In this document: piece after piece, positions 17,231 to 26,590 of the stretch | Position numbering within the stretch: the stretch's first letter is position 1 | Layout: each line of letters begins with the position of its first letter | DNA from: Xanthomarina sp. F2636L | GTDB lineage: Bacteria; Bacteroidota; Bacteroidia; Flavobacteriales; Flavobacteriaceae | NCBI RefSeq assembly: GCF_026410195.1 | Contig: NZ_JAPMLM010000055.1 | Span: 420,513 to 484,512 of the forward strand | Length of the DNA stretch: 64,000 nucleotides | Direction of reading: 5' to 3' | Made by a program: the position numbers and the translations under genes | Notes under the pieces: model-generated | What the model was told of the DNA's origin: nothing | Database searches by the model: none | The model's input: the letters and a program-made list of their open reading frames with translations, nothing else

Positions 17231-19141
17231 TTACTTCACTTCTTCGAAATCCACGTCTTCTACGTCGCTTCCTTCGTTAGCATCTGTTCCTCCAGCATTT
17301 GCTTCAGGTCCACCTGCTTCAGGTCCACCTTGTGTTTCTGCTTGAGCTTTGTACATTTCTTCGCTAGCTACTTTCCATGCTTCATTGATTTTCTCTAAAG
17401 CTGGATCGATAACTGCAAGATCTTTAGTTTCGTATGCTTTCTTCAATTCTTCAAGAGCTTCTTCAATTGGTTTCTTTTTATCATCAGATAATTTTTCACC
17501 AAATTCTTTTAGTTGACTTTCAGTTTGAAAAATCATGGCATCTGCAGCATTCAATTTATCTGCTTTTTCTTTAGCTACCTTATCTGCTTCAGCATTTGCT
17601 TCGGCATCTTGTTTCATCTTTTGGATTTCTTCTTCAGTCAAACCAGAAGATGCTTCGATTCTAATATCTTGTGTTTTATTCGTAGCTTTATCTGTAGCAG
17701 TTACATGAATAATTCCATTTGCATCAATATCGAATGTTACTTCAATTTGAGGTGTTCCTCTTTTTGCTGGTGGAATACCATCTAAATGAAAGCGTCCAAT
17801 AGTTTTATTGTCGGCCGCCATAGCTCTTTCTCCTTGTAATACATGGATTTCAACAGATGGTTGATTGTCTGCAGCTGTAGAGAAAACCTGACTTTTCTTT
17901 GTTGGAATGGTCGTGTTTGCCTCAATAAGCTTTGTCATTACATTACCCATAGTTTCAATTCCTAAAGATAAAGGTGTTACGTCTAATAATAGAACGTCTT
18001 TAACATCTCCAGATAATACACCACCTTGGATTCCTGCTCCTAAAGATACAACCTCGTCTGGGTTTACGCCTTTACTTGGTGCTTTTCCAAAGAATTTTTC
18101 AACAGCATTTTGTACTGCTGGAATACGCGTAGAACCACCTACTAAAATAACCTGGTCTATGTCGTTTTTAGACAAACCAGCTGCTTTTAATGCAGACTCA
18201 CAAGGAGCTATCGTACGTTTTACTAAATCGTCAATTAGTTGTTCGAATTTAGAGCGTGTTAAGGTACGTACTAAGTGTTTTGGTCCACTAGCAGTTGCTG
18301 TAACGTAAGGTAAATTGATTTCTGTTTGAGCAGAAGATGATAATTCAATCTTCGCTTTTTCTGCAGCTTCTTTTAAACGTTGTAAAGCCATTGGGTCTTT
18401 ACGTAAGTCTATATCCTCTTCAGATTTAAATTCGTCTGCTAACCAATCTATTACTTTTTGATCGACATCATCACCACCTAAATGGGTATCTCCTTCTGTA
18501 GAAAGTACTTCAAAAACGCCATCTCCTAATTCTAGGATAGACACGTCATGTGTTCCTCCACCAAAATCAAAAACTGCGATTTTTTGGTCAATTCCTTTTT
18601 TATCTAAACCATAAGCTAATGCTGCTGCTGTAGGTTCGTTAATTATTCTTCTAACTTTTAAACCTGCAATTTCACCGGCTTCTTTAGTAGCTTGACGCTG
18701 ACTATCGTTAAAATAAGCAGGAACTGTAATAACAGCTTCTGTAACAGTCGCTCCTAAATAATCTTCTGCTGTTTTCTTCATTTTTTGAAGAATCATAGCT
18801 GATAATTCTTGAGGAGTGTATAAACGTCCTTCAATATCTACTCTTGGCGTATCGTTATCACCTTTTACTACTTTGTAAGGTACACGTCCTGCTTCTGTAT
18901 TAGACTCAGAATACTTATTACCCATAAAACGTTTAATAGAAGAAACCGTTTTTGTTGGATTTGTTACTGCTTGACGTTTTGCTGGATCACCAACTTTAAT
19001 TTCGCCTCCTTCAACAAAAGCGATAACAGATGGTGTAGTACGCTTACCTTCTGCGTTTGGGATAACAACTGGCTCATTACCTTCCATAACAGAAACGCAA
19101 GAGTTTGTTGTTCCTAAATCGATTCCAATAATTTTACTCAT
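17231..19141 (-). CDS. dnaK: Chaperone protein DnaK (Hsp70)
   Basis: The 636-residue protein starts with [17 protein letters not shown] and contains the ATPase phosphate loops ([15 protein letters not shown] near 195 and VGGSTRIP near 335), the substrate domain after about 385 with [16 protein letters not shown], and the Gly-rich tail ending [11 protein letters not shown]. DnaK folds nascent and stress-damaged proteins with DnaJ and GrpE; neither partner is in this window. The family signature normally reads GGGTFDVS; here it reads GGGTHDVS, a single conserved-site change. It is a single-gene unit with a well-defined promoter. Confidence 0.98.
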   Translation of the reverse strand: MSKIIGIDLGTTNSCVSVMEGNEPVVIPNAEGKRTTPSVIAFVEGGEIKVGDPAKRQAVTNPTKTVSSIKRFMGNKYSESNTEAGRVPYKVVKGDNDTPRVDIEGRLYTPQELSAMILQKMKKTAEDYLGATVTEAVITVPAYFNDSQRQATKEAGEIAGLKVRRIINEPTAAALAYGLDKKGIDQKIAVFDFGGGTHDVSILELGDGVFEVLSTEGDTHLGGDDVDQKVIDWLADEFKSEEDIDLRKDPMALQRLKEAAEKAKIELSSSAQTEINLPYVTATASGPKHLVRTLTRSKFEQLIDDLVKRTIAPCESALKAAGLSKNDIDQVILVGGSTRIPAVQNAVEKFFGKAPSKGVNPDEVVSLGAGIQGGVLSGDVKDVLLLDVTPLSLGIETMGNVMTKLIEANTTIPTKKSQVFSTAADNQPSVEIHVLQGERAMAADNKTIGRFHLDGIPPAKRGTPQIEVTFDIDANGIIHVTATDKATNKTQDIRIEASSGLTEEEIQKMKQDAEANAEADKVAKEKADKLNAADAMIFQTESQLKEFGEKLSDDKKKPIEEALEELKKAYETKDLAVIDPALEKINEAWKVASEEMYKAQAETQGGPEAGGPEANAGGTDANEGSDVEDVDFEEVK

Positions 19142-19204
19142 AATAATATTTGTTTTTATAAATTCCCGTTTTCGGAAACGTTGTGTTCAATTTTAAATTC
19201 GGAA

Positions 19205-19252
19205 TGTATAAGTCAATGATTATGCCATGTCAAAAAATATGACATGATGTCA
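19205..19252 (-). promoter_or_regulatory. dnaK promoter with E. coli-like spacing and overlapping TGACAT half-sites
   Basis: On the minus strand TTGACA (19228-19233) is followed after exactly 17 bases by TATACA (19205-19210), a near-consensus sigma-70 layout that differs from the flavobacterial TTG/TAnnTTTG pattern. The -35 overlaps the first of three half-sites: ATGTCA (19227-19232), TGACAT (19240-19245) and ATGTCA (19247-19252). The last two form a 13-base palindrome. The arrangement suggests a regulated heat-shock or stress promoter. Confidence 0.55.
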
Positions 19253-19305
19253 CTTTTTAGCAAAAAACTTTGTTTTATTTCTTATATTAAGTGGCGAAAT
19301 CTCTA

Positions 19306-19313
19306 TATATTTG
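19306..19313 (+). promoter_or_regulatory. -7 element for sdaA
   Basis: TATATTTG matches TAnnTTTG 24 bases before the sdaA start. No correctly spaced TTG is visible. Confidence 0.5.
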
Positions 19314-19337
19314 TAGTTACCTTAAAGAGGAAATATC

Positions 19338-20765
19338 ATGATGGAATGTATTTCAGTTTTCGATATGTTAAAAATAGGTGTTGGACCTTCAAGCTCACAT
19401 ACCCTAGGACCATGGCGAGCTGCCGAGCGTTGGATAGAAGAACTTAAAAAAGCCAATAAATTTGATAAAGTGGAACAAATTTCTGTAGATTTATATGGTT
19501 CACTTTCTTTAACAGGAAAAGGTCATGCTACAGATTATGCAGTAATGCTAGGTTTAAGTGGTGGCGATCCTGAAATTATTCCCATAGATACCATTGAAAA
19601 AATTATTAGTTCTATTAAGATTAATAAAAAACTTCATTTTAATAATGAAAAACAACTGCCCTTTCACCCGGAAACAGACATTGTTTTCAACCGGAAATTT
19701 CTTCCATATCATGCCAATGGCTTAAGTTTTACTGCAACTATAAATGGTAAAAAATCAAAATCGACTTTTTATTCTATTGGGGGTGGATTTGTTGTGAAAG
19801 AAGAACGAAAGAATTCAAAAAAAAATAAAGAACTTTTTCTAAATACATTTCCTTATCCAATTGTTAAAGGAACTGAACTTTTAGCCTATTGTTCTCAGTT
19901 AAACTTACCTATCTCAGGAGTGGTACTTGAAAATGAAAAATCGCTTAGAGATGAAAAAACCATAGATTTTGAATTGCAACGAGTTTGGATGACTATGTTA
20001 GAGTGCATGTACACTGGCTGTCATACCGAAGGAAATCTTCCGGGAGGCTTAAATGTAAGACGTCGTGCTTACGATATGCATCAAAATTTAAAAGGAGACT
20101 TACCTTATGCTGATCCTCAAGAATGGTTGGAAACCATTAGAAAAACTGAAGTGAAATTTAGACAAATCCTTAAATGGGTTAGTTGTTTTGCCTTAAGTGT
20201 TAACGAAGTAAATGCCTCTTTAGGTCGTGTCGTTACAGCCCCTACAAATGGTAGTGCTGGCGTAATCCCTTCGGTACTTATGTATTATATGGTAATAGAA
20301 AATCACGAAGCAAATTTCGAGCATATTAAGCGTTTTTTATTGGTGGCTGGCGAAATTGGTAGTATGTTTAAAAAGAGTGCTACTATATCTGCTGCCATGG
20401 GAGGCTGTCAGGCTGAAATTGGTGTATCGTCTGCCATGGCAGCTGGTGCCCTATGTGAATTACTAGGTGGTTCTCCAGAGCACGTATTGGTTGCAGCTGA
20501 AATTGCTATGGAACATCATTTAGGTTTAACTTGCGACCCTATTGGAGGTCTGGTTCAAATTCCATGCATTGAAAGAAACTCTATGGGAGCCATAAAAGCC
20601 ATTCATGCTGCAGAAATAGCCTTAGAAACCGATCCTGCAAACGTAAAAGTCCCTTTTGATAAAGTGGTTTCAACCATGTGGGAAACGGCAAAAGATATGA
20701 GCTCTAAATACAAAGAAACAAGTGAAGGTGGCCTAGCTGTTGGAGTAAACGTCCCTGACTGTTAA
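19338..20765 (+). CDS. sdaA: L-serine ammonia-lyase, iron-sulfur dependent, single chain
   Basis: The 475-residue enzyme deaminates L-serine to pyruvate and ammonia with a [4Fe-4S] cluster. The N-terminal beta domain holds the [17 protein letters not shown] motif; the C-terminal alpha domain has [31 protein letters not shown] and [17 protein letters not shown], which include the cluster cysteines. Both domains are fused, as in E. coli SdaA. Two ATG codons stand in tandem at 19338 and 19341. It is divergent from dnaK and transcribed alone. Confidence 0.96.
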   Translation: MMECISVFDMLKIGVGPSSSHTLGPWRAAERWIEELKKANKFDKVEQISVDLYGSLSLTGKGHATDYAVMLGLSGGDPEIIPIDTIEKIISSIKINKKLHFNNEKQLPFHPETDIVFNRKFLPYHANGLSFTATINGKKSKSTFYSIGGGFVVKEERKNSKKNKELFLNTFPYPIVKGTELLAYCSQLNLPISGVVLENEKSLRDEKTIDFELQRVWMTMLECMYTGCHTEGNLPGGLNVRRRAYDMHQNLKGDLPYADPQEWLETIRKTEVKFRQILKWVSCFALSVNEVNASLGRVVTAPTNGSAGVIPSVLMYYMVIENHEANFEHIKRFLLVAGEIGSMFKKSATISAAMGGCQAEIGVSSAMAAGALCELLGGSPEHVLVAAEIAMEHHLGLTCDPIGGLVQIPCIERNSMGAIKAIHAAEIALETDPANVKVPFDKVVSTMWETAKDMSSKYKETSEGGLAVGVNVPDC

Positions 20766-20918
20766 ACCCAATCTAGATCTTTCCTAAACGAAGACTTTCA
20801 TGCCTTTTACTAAAAACTGTATCAGAATACTAAGATCAGTAACTAATTTTAGGTAGGAGTTTTATTAAACTATCAATTATTTAGTATTTTTACATCCATA
20901 AAAAACCAAACAACATAT

Positions 20919-21737
20919 ATGTCTGTAGCAAAAAAAGAATACAAAAGGATTACTGTTAAAACCTTAGTTGATATGAAAACTAATGGTGAAAAAATTTCCA
21001 TGCTTACAGCCTACGATTATACCATGGCCAAGATTGTTGATGGCTCTGGAATAGATGTTATTCTAGTTGGAGATTCGGCAAGCAACGTGATGGCTGGTCA
21101 TGAAACCACCTTACCTATTACCTTAGATCAAATGATTTATCATGCCTCTTCAGTTGTAAGAGCTGTAGAGCGCGCCTTAGTAGTGGTAGATTTACCTTTT
21201 GGAAGCTACCAAAGCGATCCAAAAGAAGCTTTGCGTTCTGCTATTAGAATTATGAAAGAATCTGGAGGTCATGCTGTAAAATTAGAAGGAGGCAAAGAAG
21301 TTAAAGAATCTATTAAACGTATTTTAAATGCTGGAATCCCTGTCATGGGTCATTTAGGTTTGACACCTCAGTCAATTTATAAATTTGGAACTTATACCGT
21401 TCGTGCAAAAGAAGAAGAAGAAGCTGATAGATTAAAACAAGATGCGCTAATGCTTGAAAAAGCTGGTTGTTTTGCTATTGTTTTAGAAAAAATACCTGCA
21501 AAATTAGCTCAAGAAGTGGCTAAAAGCGTCTCTATTCCCGTAATTGGTATTGGTGCTGGAAATGGTGTCGATGGACAAGTATTGGTTCTTCATGACATGA
21601 TTGGAATGACACATGAATTTCATCCTCGTTTTTTAAGACGTTACATGAATTTATATGAAGACATGACAACTGCCATTTCTCAGTATGTTACAGATGTAAA
21701 GACGGAAGATTTCCCTAATGAAGAGGAACAGTACTAG
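20919..21737 (+). CDS. panB: 3-methyl-2-oxobutanoate hydroxymethyltransferase
   Basis: PanB adds a hydroxymethyl group from methylene-tetrahydrofolate to 2-oxoisovalerate, giving ketopantoate for pantothenate and CoA. The 272-residue protein has the hallmark [20 protein letters not shown] start, [15 protein letters not shown], the metal-binding [16 protein letters not shown] and [18 protein letters not shown]. Length is standard. panC and panD are not in the window. It is followed after 43 bp by an RluA-type gene on the same strand, so the two may share a transcript. Confidence 0.97.
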   Translation: MSVAKKEYKRITVKTLVDMKTNGEKISMLTAYDYTMAKIVDGSGIDVILVGDSASNVMAGHETTLPITLDQMIYHASSVVRAVERALVVVDLPFGSYQSDPKEALRSAIRIMKESGGHAVKLEGGKEVKESIKRILNAGIPVMGHLGLTPQSIYKFGTYTVRAKEEEEADRLKQDALMLEKAGCFAIVLEKIPAKLAQEVAKSVSIPVIGIGAGNGVDGQVLVLHDMIGMTHEFHPRFLRRYMNLYEDMTTAISQYVTDVKTEDFPNEEEQY

Positions 21738-21780
21738 TTGTTAGTTGGTAGTTGGTAGAAAATAAAATCTGTGATAATTC

Positions 21781-22488
21781 GTGAAATCTGTATCTAAAGT
21801 ACTTTCAACAAAAGAAAACCTTCAAGTTTTATACGAAGACAATCATATTATCATTGTAAATAAACGTGCAGGAGATATTGTTCAAGGAGATAAGACTGGA
21901 GACAAACCTTTAAGCGATGTTGTGAAAGACTATATTAAAGATAAATACAACAAACCCGGTAACGTCTATCTTGGTGTGGTTCACAGATTAGACAGACCTA
22001 CTTCTGGAGTGCTTATGTTTTCTAAAACAAGTAAAGCTTTACCCAGACTTAATAAATTATTTGCAGATAAAAAAACCAACAAAACCTATTGGGCTTTAGT
22101 AAAACAAGAACCTCCAAAAAAACAGGACTCCTTAATTCATTGGTTACGTAAAAATCCGAAAAATAATAAATCTACAGCTTTCCCTAATGAAGTTCCCGGT
22201 GGTAAAAAAGCCATTCTTCATTATCAGGTGATTAAAAAATTAGATAATTATTTTCTTTTAGAAGTTGCCTTAGAAACTGGCAGGCATCATCAAATACGTG
22301 TGCAATTGGCAAGTATAGGTTGTTCTATTAAAGGCGACTTGAAATATGGTTTTGATAGAAGTAATAAAGATGCCAGTATTAGTTTGCATGCTAGGAGTCT
22401 ACAGTTTACACATCCTGTTTCCAATGAAGATATAAATGTAACTGCTCCCCTACCTAAAGATCCTGTTTGGGATGCTTGTGTATCTTGA
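21781..22488 (+). CDS. RluA family pseudouridine synthase
   Basis: The 235-residue protein has the RluA catalytic motif HRLDRPTSGVLMFSKTSKAL (Asp in HRLD), a Tyr in the KTYWALV strand and the GRHHQIRVQL segment. It converts uridine to pseudouridine in rRNA or tRNA; it lacks an S4 domain, so it is a short RluA-type member and the target is unknown. The start is GTG at 21781: an in-frame stop lies six bases upstream and no ATG is near. The GTG lies inside a degenerate repeat-like segment, so the exact N-terminus is less certain. Confidence 0.9.
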   Translation: MKSVSKVLSTKENLQVLYEDNHIIIVNKRAGDIVQGDKTGDKPLSDVVKDYIKDKYNKPGNVYLGVVHRLDRPTSGVLMFSKTSKALPRLNKLFADKKTNKTYWALVKQEPPKKQDSLIHWLRKNPKNNKSTAFPNEVPGGKKAILHYQVIKKLDNYFLLEVALETGRHHQIRVQLASIGCSIKGDLKYGFDRSNKDASISLHARSLQFTHPVSNEDINVTAPLPKDPVWDACVS

Positions 22489-22680
22489 TAAACAAATTTT
22501 ATATATAGCCTATACGATAAGCGGACAAATAGCAAAAAGCTAAATTCAAGTTTTTCGGACGTTCAAAAAAAAACAAACCCTCCTACTAGTCCTCCAATTG
22601 TTATTCTAGCCACCTCCCTTTAACTAAAACTAAAGTGAGAAACCAAATTGTCAGTTTTTATTATACCTGTTTAGGTTATT

Positions 22681-22740
22681 TTCAAATTCAGCTTCAATTT
22701 CGAGTTCAAGCTCAGTTTCGTTTTCAAGTTCAATTTCCAG
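22681..22740 (-). repeat. Ten-unit hexamer-periodic GAAnnn repeat at the 3' end of the kinase gene
   Basis: On the plus strand the 60 bases divide into ten hexamers that start TTC (nine times) or CTC (once). On the minus strand that is GAAnnn, which in one frame would encode a Glu-x-Glu-x tail. The kinase's stop codon (22730-22732) falls near its beginning, in a different frame. Confidence 0.75.
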
Positions 22741-23557
22741 AAACTAAAGGGTACGTAATTGTTAGCTTAACGCCTTCATTTGGTCTAGAGAATAAATCAA
22801 ACTTAGCTTCAATTAACTCTGCCCTACTTTTCATATTAATAAGCCCAGAGCCTTTTTCTGCTTTTTCAACATCAAAACCTTTTCCATCATCTGTAGCAAC
22901 AATTAACAATTGGTTTTCTGAATAATCCAATGCAACTTTTAGGTTTTGGGCTTCGGAATATTTTACCGAATTGGAAAAAAACTCTTGTAGTATTCGGAAT
23001 AAAATAATCTCATGCTTTTTATTTGACAAAGGCTGTTTTGTGCCTTTTATATGCAATTCGGCTGAAGCAAACTTCATCCGCTTCAATCGGTCCAATTCAT
23101 TAGTAATAGATTTTTCAAAACCTATATTTAGAATCACATCATTGTTTAAAGATTTTGACAAGGAGCGTACTTCTTTTAAGCTTTCCTTAATGGTGCTTGT
23201 GGTGTCGTTAAGACTTCCTTTTAAGTCTTCTGGAATTTTTGATGATATCATATTTAACTGCATGCTGGCATAAGCCAAAAGTTGCCCTACATTGTCATGC
23301 AATTCCCAGCCAATATGCTTTAAGGTTTGTTCTTGAATTTCAGTTTGGGTTTGAGCAATTTCTTCGTCGAAAGCTTGTTGTTGCTTTATTTTATCTAATA
23401 ATAGTTTGTTCTTTCTCTTTTGAAAAACAATAAAGAAAATAACAACCAAAGAGGTTACTATAAGTAGTACTCCAATCATATAGATTAGTAAATAACGCTC
23501 AGCAGAAGTCGATACGGTTGGTTGTGCTTGTAAAAAGATATTAATTAATGGAATCAT
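22730..23557 (-). CDS. Sensor histidine kinase, HPK7 (NarL/DesK-type)
   Basis: The 275-residue kinase has a short outside N-terminus, one membrane helix (about 22-46), a coiled-coil linker (48-80), the dimerisation box with phospho-acceptor His87 in WELHDNVGQLLAYA, and an ATPase domain with Asn196, DDGKGF (223-228) and GSGL (236-239). This type pairs with NarL-type response regulators; none is nearby. It has almost no sensory domain of its own. Its start overlaps the end of the upstream seven-helix protein gene by 17 bp, so the two are coupled and the neighbour is the likely sensor. Confidence 0.92.
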   Translation of the reverse strand: MIPLINIFLQAQPTVSTSAERYLLIYMIGVLLIVTSLVVIFFIVFQKRKNKLLLDKIKQQQAFDEEIAQTQTEIQEQTLKHIGWELHDNVGQLLAYASMQLNMISSKIPEDLKGSLNDTTSTIKESLKEVRSLSKSLNNDVILNIGFEKSITNELDRLKRMKFASAELHIKGTKQPLSNKKHEIILFRILQEFFSNSVKYSEAQNLKVALDYSENQLLIVATDDGKGFDVEKAEKGSGLINMKSRAELIEAKFDLFSRPNEGVKLTITYPLVSGN

Positions 23558-24254
23558 TTTTAGGTTTTAAGGCTATTAGGGCAAGGGCAAAAGAAAGATA
23601 CATAAACATCTTTGCATATAACATAATCATCCATTTTAATTCAGCTTGAACCGGATCTGTATCTGCATTGCCACAAACAAAGTGCACTAATGGCATGGTC
23701 ATAAATAACCAAATTAGAAGTATGGCACTTATATAGAAATGAATGTCTTTATGAAATTTCAAGACATTATTGCTTCGTAACATTTCATATAAATAAAAAA
23801 TAGCAGAAAGCATGATTAAAGACATATGCCCTATTCGTATAATTTTATAGGTTCCATTGAAAAACTGGGAGAAATTGAATGCTATAGTAACCAAGGAAAT
23901 TATTAGGAATAAAAAAACAGCGTATTTAAGAAGTAATTTTAAAAAGTCTGTTTGTAATACTTTTCGATAATACCAAACCAAAAAAACAGCAGAACCAATA
24001 TACCAGGTTAAAGTTATCCACCAAAAGTTAAATTTAATTTGGGTGTTTTCTATTAAATAAAACAAATCAAAATAATTTAGAAACCATCCATAAAACCCAA
24101 GCACCTCTGCAGCAAGGACATAAAATAAAAAGTATATAAAATACTTTACAGCTGTATGCTTATAATTATTAAACACTAGTAATCCAGTAATAGCGGCTAT
24201 AAAAACAACCGCTAAATTTACATTCGAGTAATTCACAAGCAAAAAATCTTTCAC
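23541..24254 (-). CDS. Seven-helix membrane protein, paralogue 1, coupled to the histidine kinase
   Basis: I do not recognise a named family. The 237-residue protein has seven predicted membrane helices (about 13-31, 38-57, 77-100, 107-125, 138-160, 170-188, 205-230). It shares with two nearby genes the segments NFWWITLTWYIGS after helix 2 and MFMYLSFALALIALKP in the last helix. The gene overlaps the kinase start by 17 bp, which fits a sensor-kinase pair encoded as two polypeptides. It has no catalytic motif. It is the most divergent of the three paralogues. Confidence 0.8.
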   Translation of the reverse strand: MKDFLLVNYSNVNLAVVFIAAITGLLVFNNYKHTAVKYFIYFLFYVLAAEVLGFYGWFLNYFDLFYLIENTQIKFNFWWITLTWYIGSAVFLVWYYRKVLQTDFLKLLLKYAVFLFLIISLVTIAFNFSQFFNGTYKIIRIGHMSLIMLSAIFYLYEMLRSNNVLKFHKDIHFYISAILLIWLFMTMPLVHFVCGNADTDPVQAELKWMIMLYAKMFMYLSFALALIALKPKNDSIN

Positions 24255-24350
24255 CTTTCTAAAATTTTATAAGTAAAATACTAATCTTCAATTTAATATA
24301 ATTATTTGAAACATCTACAGAAGGTGTTCGCTATTTTTAAACTTAAACAA

Positions 24351-25058
24351 TTATCTTTCATGTTCTGGTTTACACCAAACTAAGGCAAAAGCAAATGTGC
24401 TATACATTAAAACATTTGATATTAACATGATGTACCATTTTATTAGGACAAAGTCCCTATCTGCTTCTATAAAATATTTTTCAAAAAAACTTAATGGTGT
24501 TGTAACAAGCCACCAAACAAATAGGGTTACAGAAATATAAAAATAAATAGATTTTGAAATATTTGTAAGCTTTTCAGAATTTATCAATTCAACAAAATAA
24601 AAAACCAAGCTCAATAGAATAATAAAAACACTTAAAATACTTAAGTATTCTACTCTATTAGAAAAAAATTCATGAGGATCAAAAATGATGCTGGTTAATA
24701 AAATCAACAAATAAATATATTGACAAACTTTTATAGTTTTTTTAAAAGTGAGCGACTTGTATCTTAAACTAAAAAACCAAGAATAAAATAGGGTTGCTGC
24801 AGACGTCCAGAAAAGAGTATACCACCAATAATTTCGTTCAATTAAAGTGTCTTCTATTAAATACTCTAGGCCATAATCCTTTAAATGACGAGGATAATTA
24901 CCAATGGTTTCCACAAAGACAATCCAGCCTAAAAACCAAATAAAATATTTGACTTGGGTATTTTTATACTTTTTATAGACTATAATACCAACAAGAAAAG
25001 CTAATATTTCAACACTCTTATTTAATAGCGTATAATACTCGTATAAAAATTCTCTCAC
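24351..25058 (-). CDS. Seven-helix membrane protein, paralogue 2
   Basis: The 235-residue protein has the same seven-helix layout as its neighbours and the shared segments NYWWYTLFWTSAA and LMYSTFAFALVWCKPEHE. Between helices 2 and 3 it has the charged loop YLIEDTLIERN. It is closer in sequence to paralogue 3 than to paralogue 1. It is separated from paralogue 1 by 97 bp without a clear terminator. Downstream-to-upstream order on the minus strand is small protein, paralogue 3, decayed small protein, paralogue 2, paralogue 1, kinase. Function is unknown; a membrane input domain is the best guess. Confidence 0.8.
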   Translation of the reverse strand: MREFLYEYYTLLNKSVEILAFLVGIIVYKKYKNTQVKYFIWFLGWIVFVETIGNYPRHLKDYGLEYLIEDTLIERNYWWYTLFWTSAATLFYSWFFSLRYKSLTFKKTIKVCQYIYLLILLTSIIFDPHEFFSNRVEYLSILSVFIILLSLVFYFVELINSEKLTNISKSIYFYISVTLFVWWLVTTPLSFFEKYFIEADRDFVLIKWYIMLISNVLMYSTFAFALVWCKPEHER

Positions 25059-25109
25059 TATTTATTTATTCTGAATAATTGATTCTTGAACATATTAAAC
25101 CCTAGCCTA

Positions 25110-25217
25110 TTAAGCCACTTCTCCTTCGGTTGGATAAGCACCTAAATACATGCGGACACCATCCATAGTGTAACCTAGTACTTTAGATTCTTTTTCGGCA
25201 TAATTTTTAAATTTCAT
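25110..25217 (-). pseudogene. Decayed partial copy of the small exported protein gene
   Basis: A 35-codon frame starts MKFKNYAEKESKVLGYTMDG and ends with YLGAYPTEGEVA then a stop. It aligns almost without gaps to the middle of the protein encoded at 25956-26456 (NYAENESKELGYTMNGVRVY, then LGAYPTDREVG). The signal peptide, the first 85 residues and the Gly/Pro-rich tail are absent. It lies between two seven-helix paralogues at the same place where the intact copy lies next to paralogue 3, so it marks a duplicated gene pair. It could still be translated as a micro-protein. Confidence 0.8.
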
Positions 25218-25232
25218 AGTCTTATTTTATAA

Positions 25233-25952
25233 TTAGATTTCTTGTTCTGGATCACACAAAATTAATGCTAAAGAAAATGTTGAATACATAAATAAGTTTG
25301 AAAATAAATACACATTACTTCTTAAATTTAAATAACCAATATCGTAAGCAGAAAAATATGCTTCATAAAATAATAGTGTGGTTATAATTAACCACCATAA
25401 AAACATAGTTATGCTAACTATTGAATTTAAAGATTTATAAAATACCAATATTTTATCACTATTGAGGATTTCAATAAAATACAATGAAATGCAATTTAGA
25501 ATGACTAAAGCCCCAAAAATATTGACAAACTTTAATAGTGAATTAAAGAATGCATCTACATTTTGGCTAATATAAATAATAGAACTTGCTAAAAATATCA
25601 AACAAATATATTTTACAATTTTCTTAAAGGTTCTATTTTTTAGTATCACGTAATAATAATAAGACATAAATAAAACACTTCCAATATTCCAAAAGATTGT
25701 GAACCACCAAAAATTTCTACTAAAATAGGTACCTTTCAAGTAGTTTCCTAAACCATGAAGCTCTTCAATTTCTATAACATAAGAAGGATAACTCCCTATA
25801 AAATCAACTAAAGCCACATAAACTAAATAATATATAAAAATTTTGCTGTTATAATTCCTATATTTTTTATAAAACATAATACCTATAACAGCACACACAA
25901 CTAAAATTAAATCATTTAATTGTGAGCCATAATTATATATAAAATCTAACAT
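25233..25952 (-). CDS. Seven-helix membrane protein, paralogue 3
   Basis: This 239-residue protein has seven hydrophobic helices, the segment NFWWFTIFWNIGSVLF and the ending LFMYSTFSLALILCDPEQE, which tie it to the two downstream paralogues. Its start is 3 bp after the stop of the small exported protein, so the two are coupled. Its loop between helices 2 and 3 (GLGNYLKGTYFSRN) lacks the acidic pair of paralogue 2. I do not recognise a family. Copies in tandem next to a kinase with no input domain suggest alternative sensors or a heteromeric receptor. Confidence 0.8.
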   Translation of the reverse strand: MLDFIYNYGSQLNDLILVVCAVIGIMFYKKYRNYNSKIFIYYLVYVALVDFIGSYPSYVIEIEELHGLGNYLKGTYFSRNFWWFTIFWNIGSVLFMSYYYYVILKNRTFKKIVKYICLIFLASSIIYISQNVDAFFNSLLKFVNIFGALVILNCISLYFIEILNSDKILVFYKSLNSIVSITMFLWWLIITTLLFYEAYFSAYDIGYLNLRSNVYLFSNLFMYSTFSLALILCDPEQEI

Positions 25953-25955
25953 GAT

Positions 25956-26456
25956 TTATTGTGGGTAATTAGCTGGTGGTGGCATTCCAGGCTGTCCTCC
26001 ATTTAAACCTCCTCCAGGAATATCACCACCTCCAGGTGGCAACATATTAAATAAAGTACTATTTCCTTGTGAAATATTTTCAACGCCTGTTGGCACTAAA
26101 AACATGGTGGTGTAACCAACTTCTCTGTCGGTTGGATAAGCGCCTAAATACACACGTACACCATTCATGGTGTAACCCAACTCTTTAGATTCGTTTTCGG
26201 CATAGTTTAAATAATCTCTCATATCCTTTAAAGACCACCAAGAAGATCGGTTATCTGGACGCATGACTATAGAATCGCTAATCAAAGCATGTCTGCTGTT
26301 AAAGGCTTGATCTAAGGTTCTGGCTTCTTCTGGAGTAATAAGTCCTTTTGGAGCTACAATAGCTATTTGTGTACTGGTTTCACAGGTTGAGCAAAAATAG
26401 TAGGTAGCTAAAGCGCCTATAAGAACTCCTAAAATTAATGAGCCTAATTTTTTCAT
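25956..26456 (-). CDS. Small membrane-anchored or exported protein with Gly/Pro-rich tail, unknown function
   Basis: The 166-residue protein begins with a charged start and one hydrophobic segment (about 4-22), followed by CSTCE, which could be a membrane anchor or an export signal; no clean lipoprotein box is present. The soluble middle holds WWSLKDMRDYLNYAENESK and the GYTMNGVRVYLGAYPTDREVGY segment, and the last 35 residues are rich in Gly, Pro and Asn. The gene is the first of the seven-helix cluster and a partial decayed copy lies at 25110-25217. I do not know the family. Confidence 0.78.
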   Translation of the reverse strand: MKKLGSLILGVLIGALATYYFCSTCETSTQIAIVAPKGLITPEEARTLDQAFNSRHALISDSIVMRPDNRSSWWSLKDMRDYLNYAENESKELGYTMNGVRVYLGAYPTDREVGYTTMFLVPTGVENISQGNSTLFNMLPPGGGDIPGGGLNGGQPGMPPPANYPQ

Positions 26457-26568
26457 AGTTAAAGTGATTGGTTAATAGATTCTAAATGTATTAAAAAGAT
26501 TGAAATTTCCTTCAATAATTGTTAATAAATGGTACTTTTTAATATTCTAAAAATATAAAATCTTATAA

Positions 26569-26590
26569 AATTCCTATTTTCTAAGGAATT
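26569..26590 (-). terminator. Weak hairpin overlapping the yifB stop
   Basis: Arms aattcct (26569-26575) and aggaatt (26584-26590) form a 7-bp AT-rich stem, followed on the minus strand by TTTTAT. The stem includes part of the stop codon. It may end the yifB transcript, but it is weak. Confidence 0.35.

Noticed and set aside
17129..17398. Frame overlapping the dnaK 3' end on the other strand
   Set aside because: Cys/Phe/Ser-rich shadow of the DnaK tail, continuing from a repeat-like segment; no start signal.
22635..22925. Plus-strand frame reading through the hexamer repeat
   Set aside because: It only arises from the 6-base periodicity and the antisense of the kinase gene.
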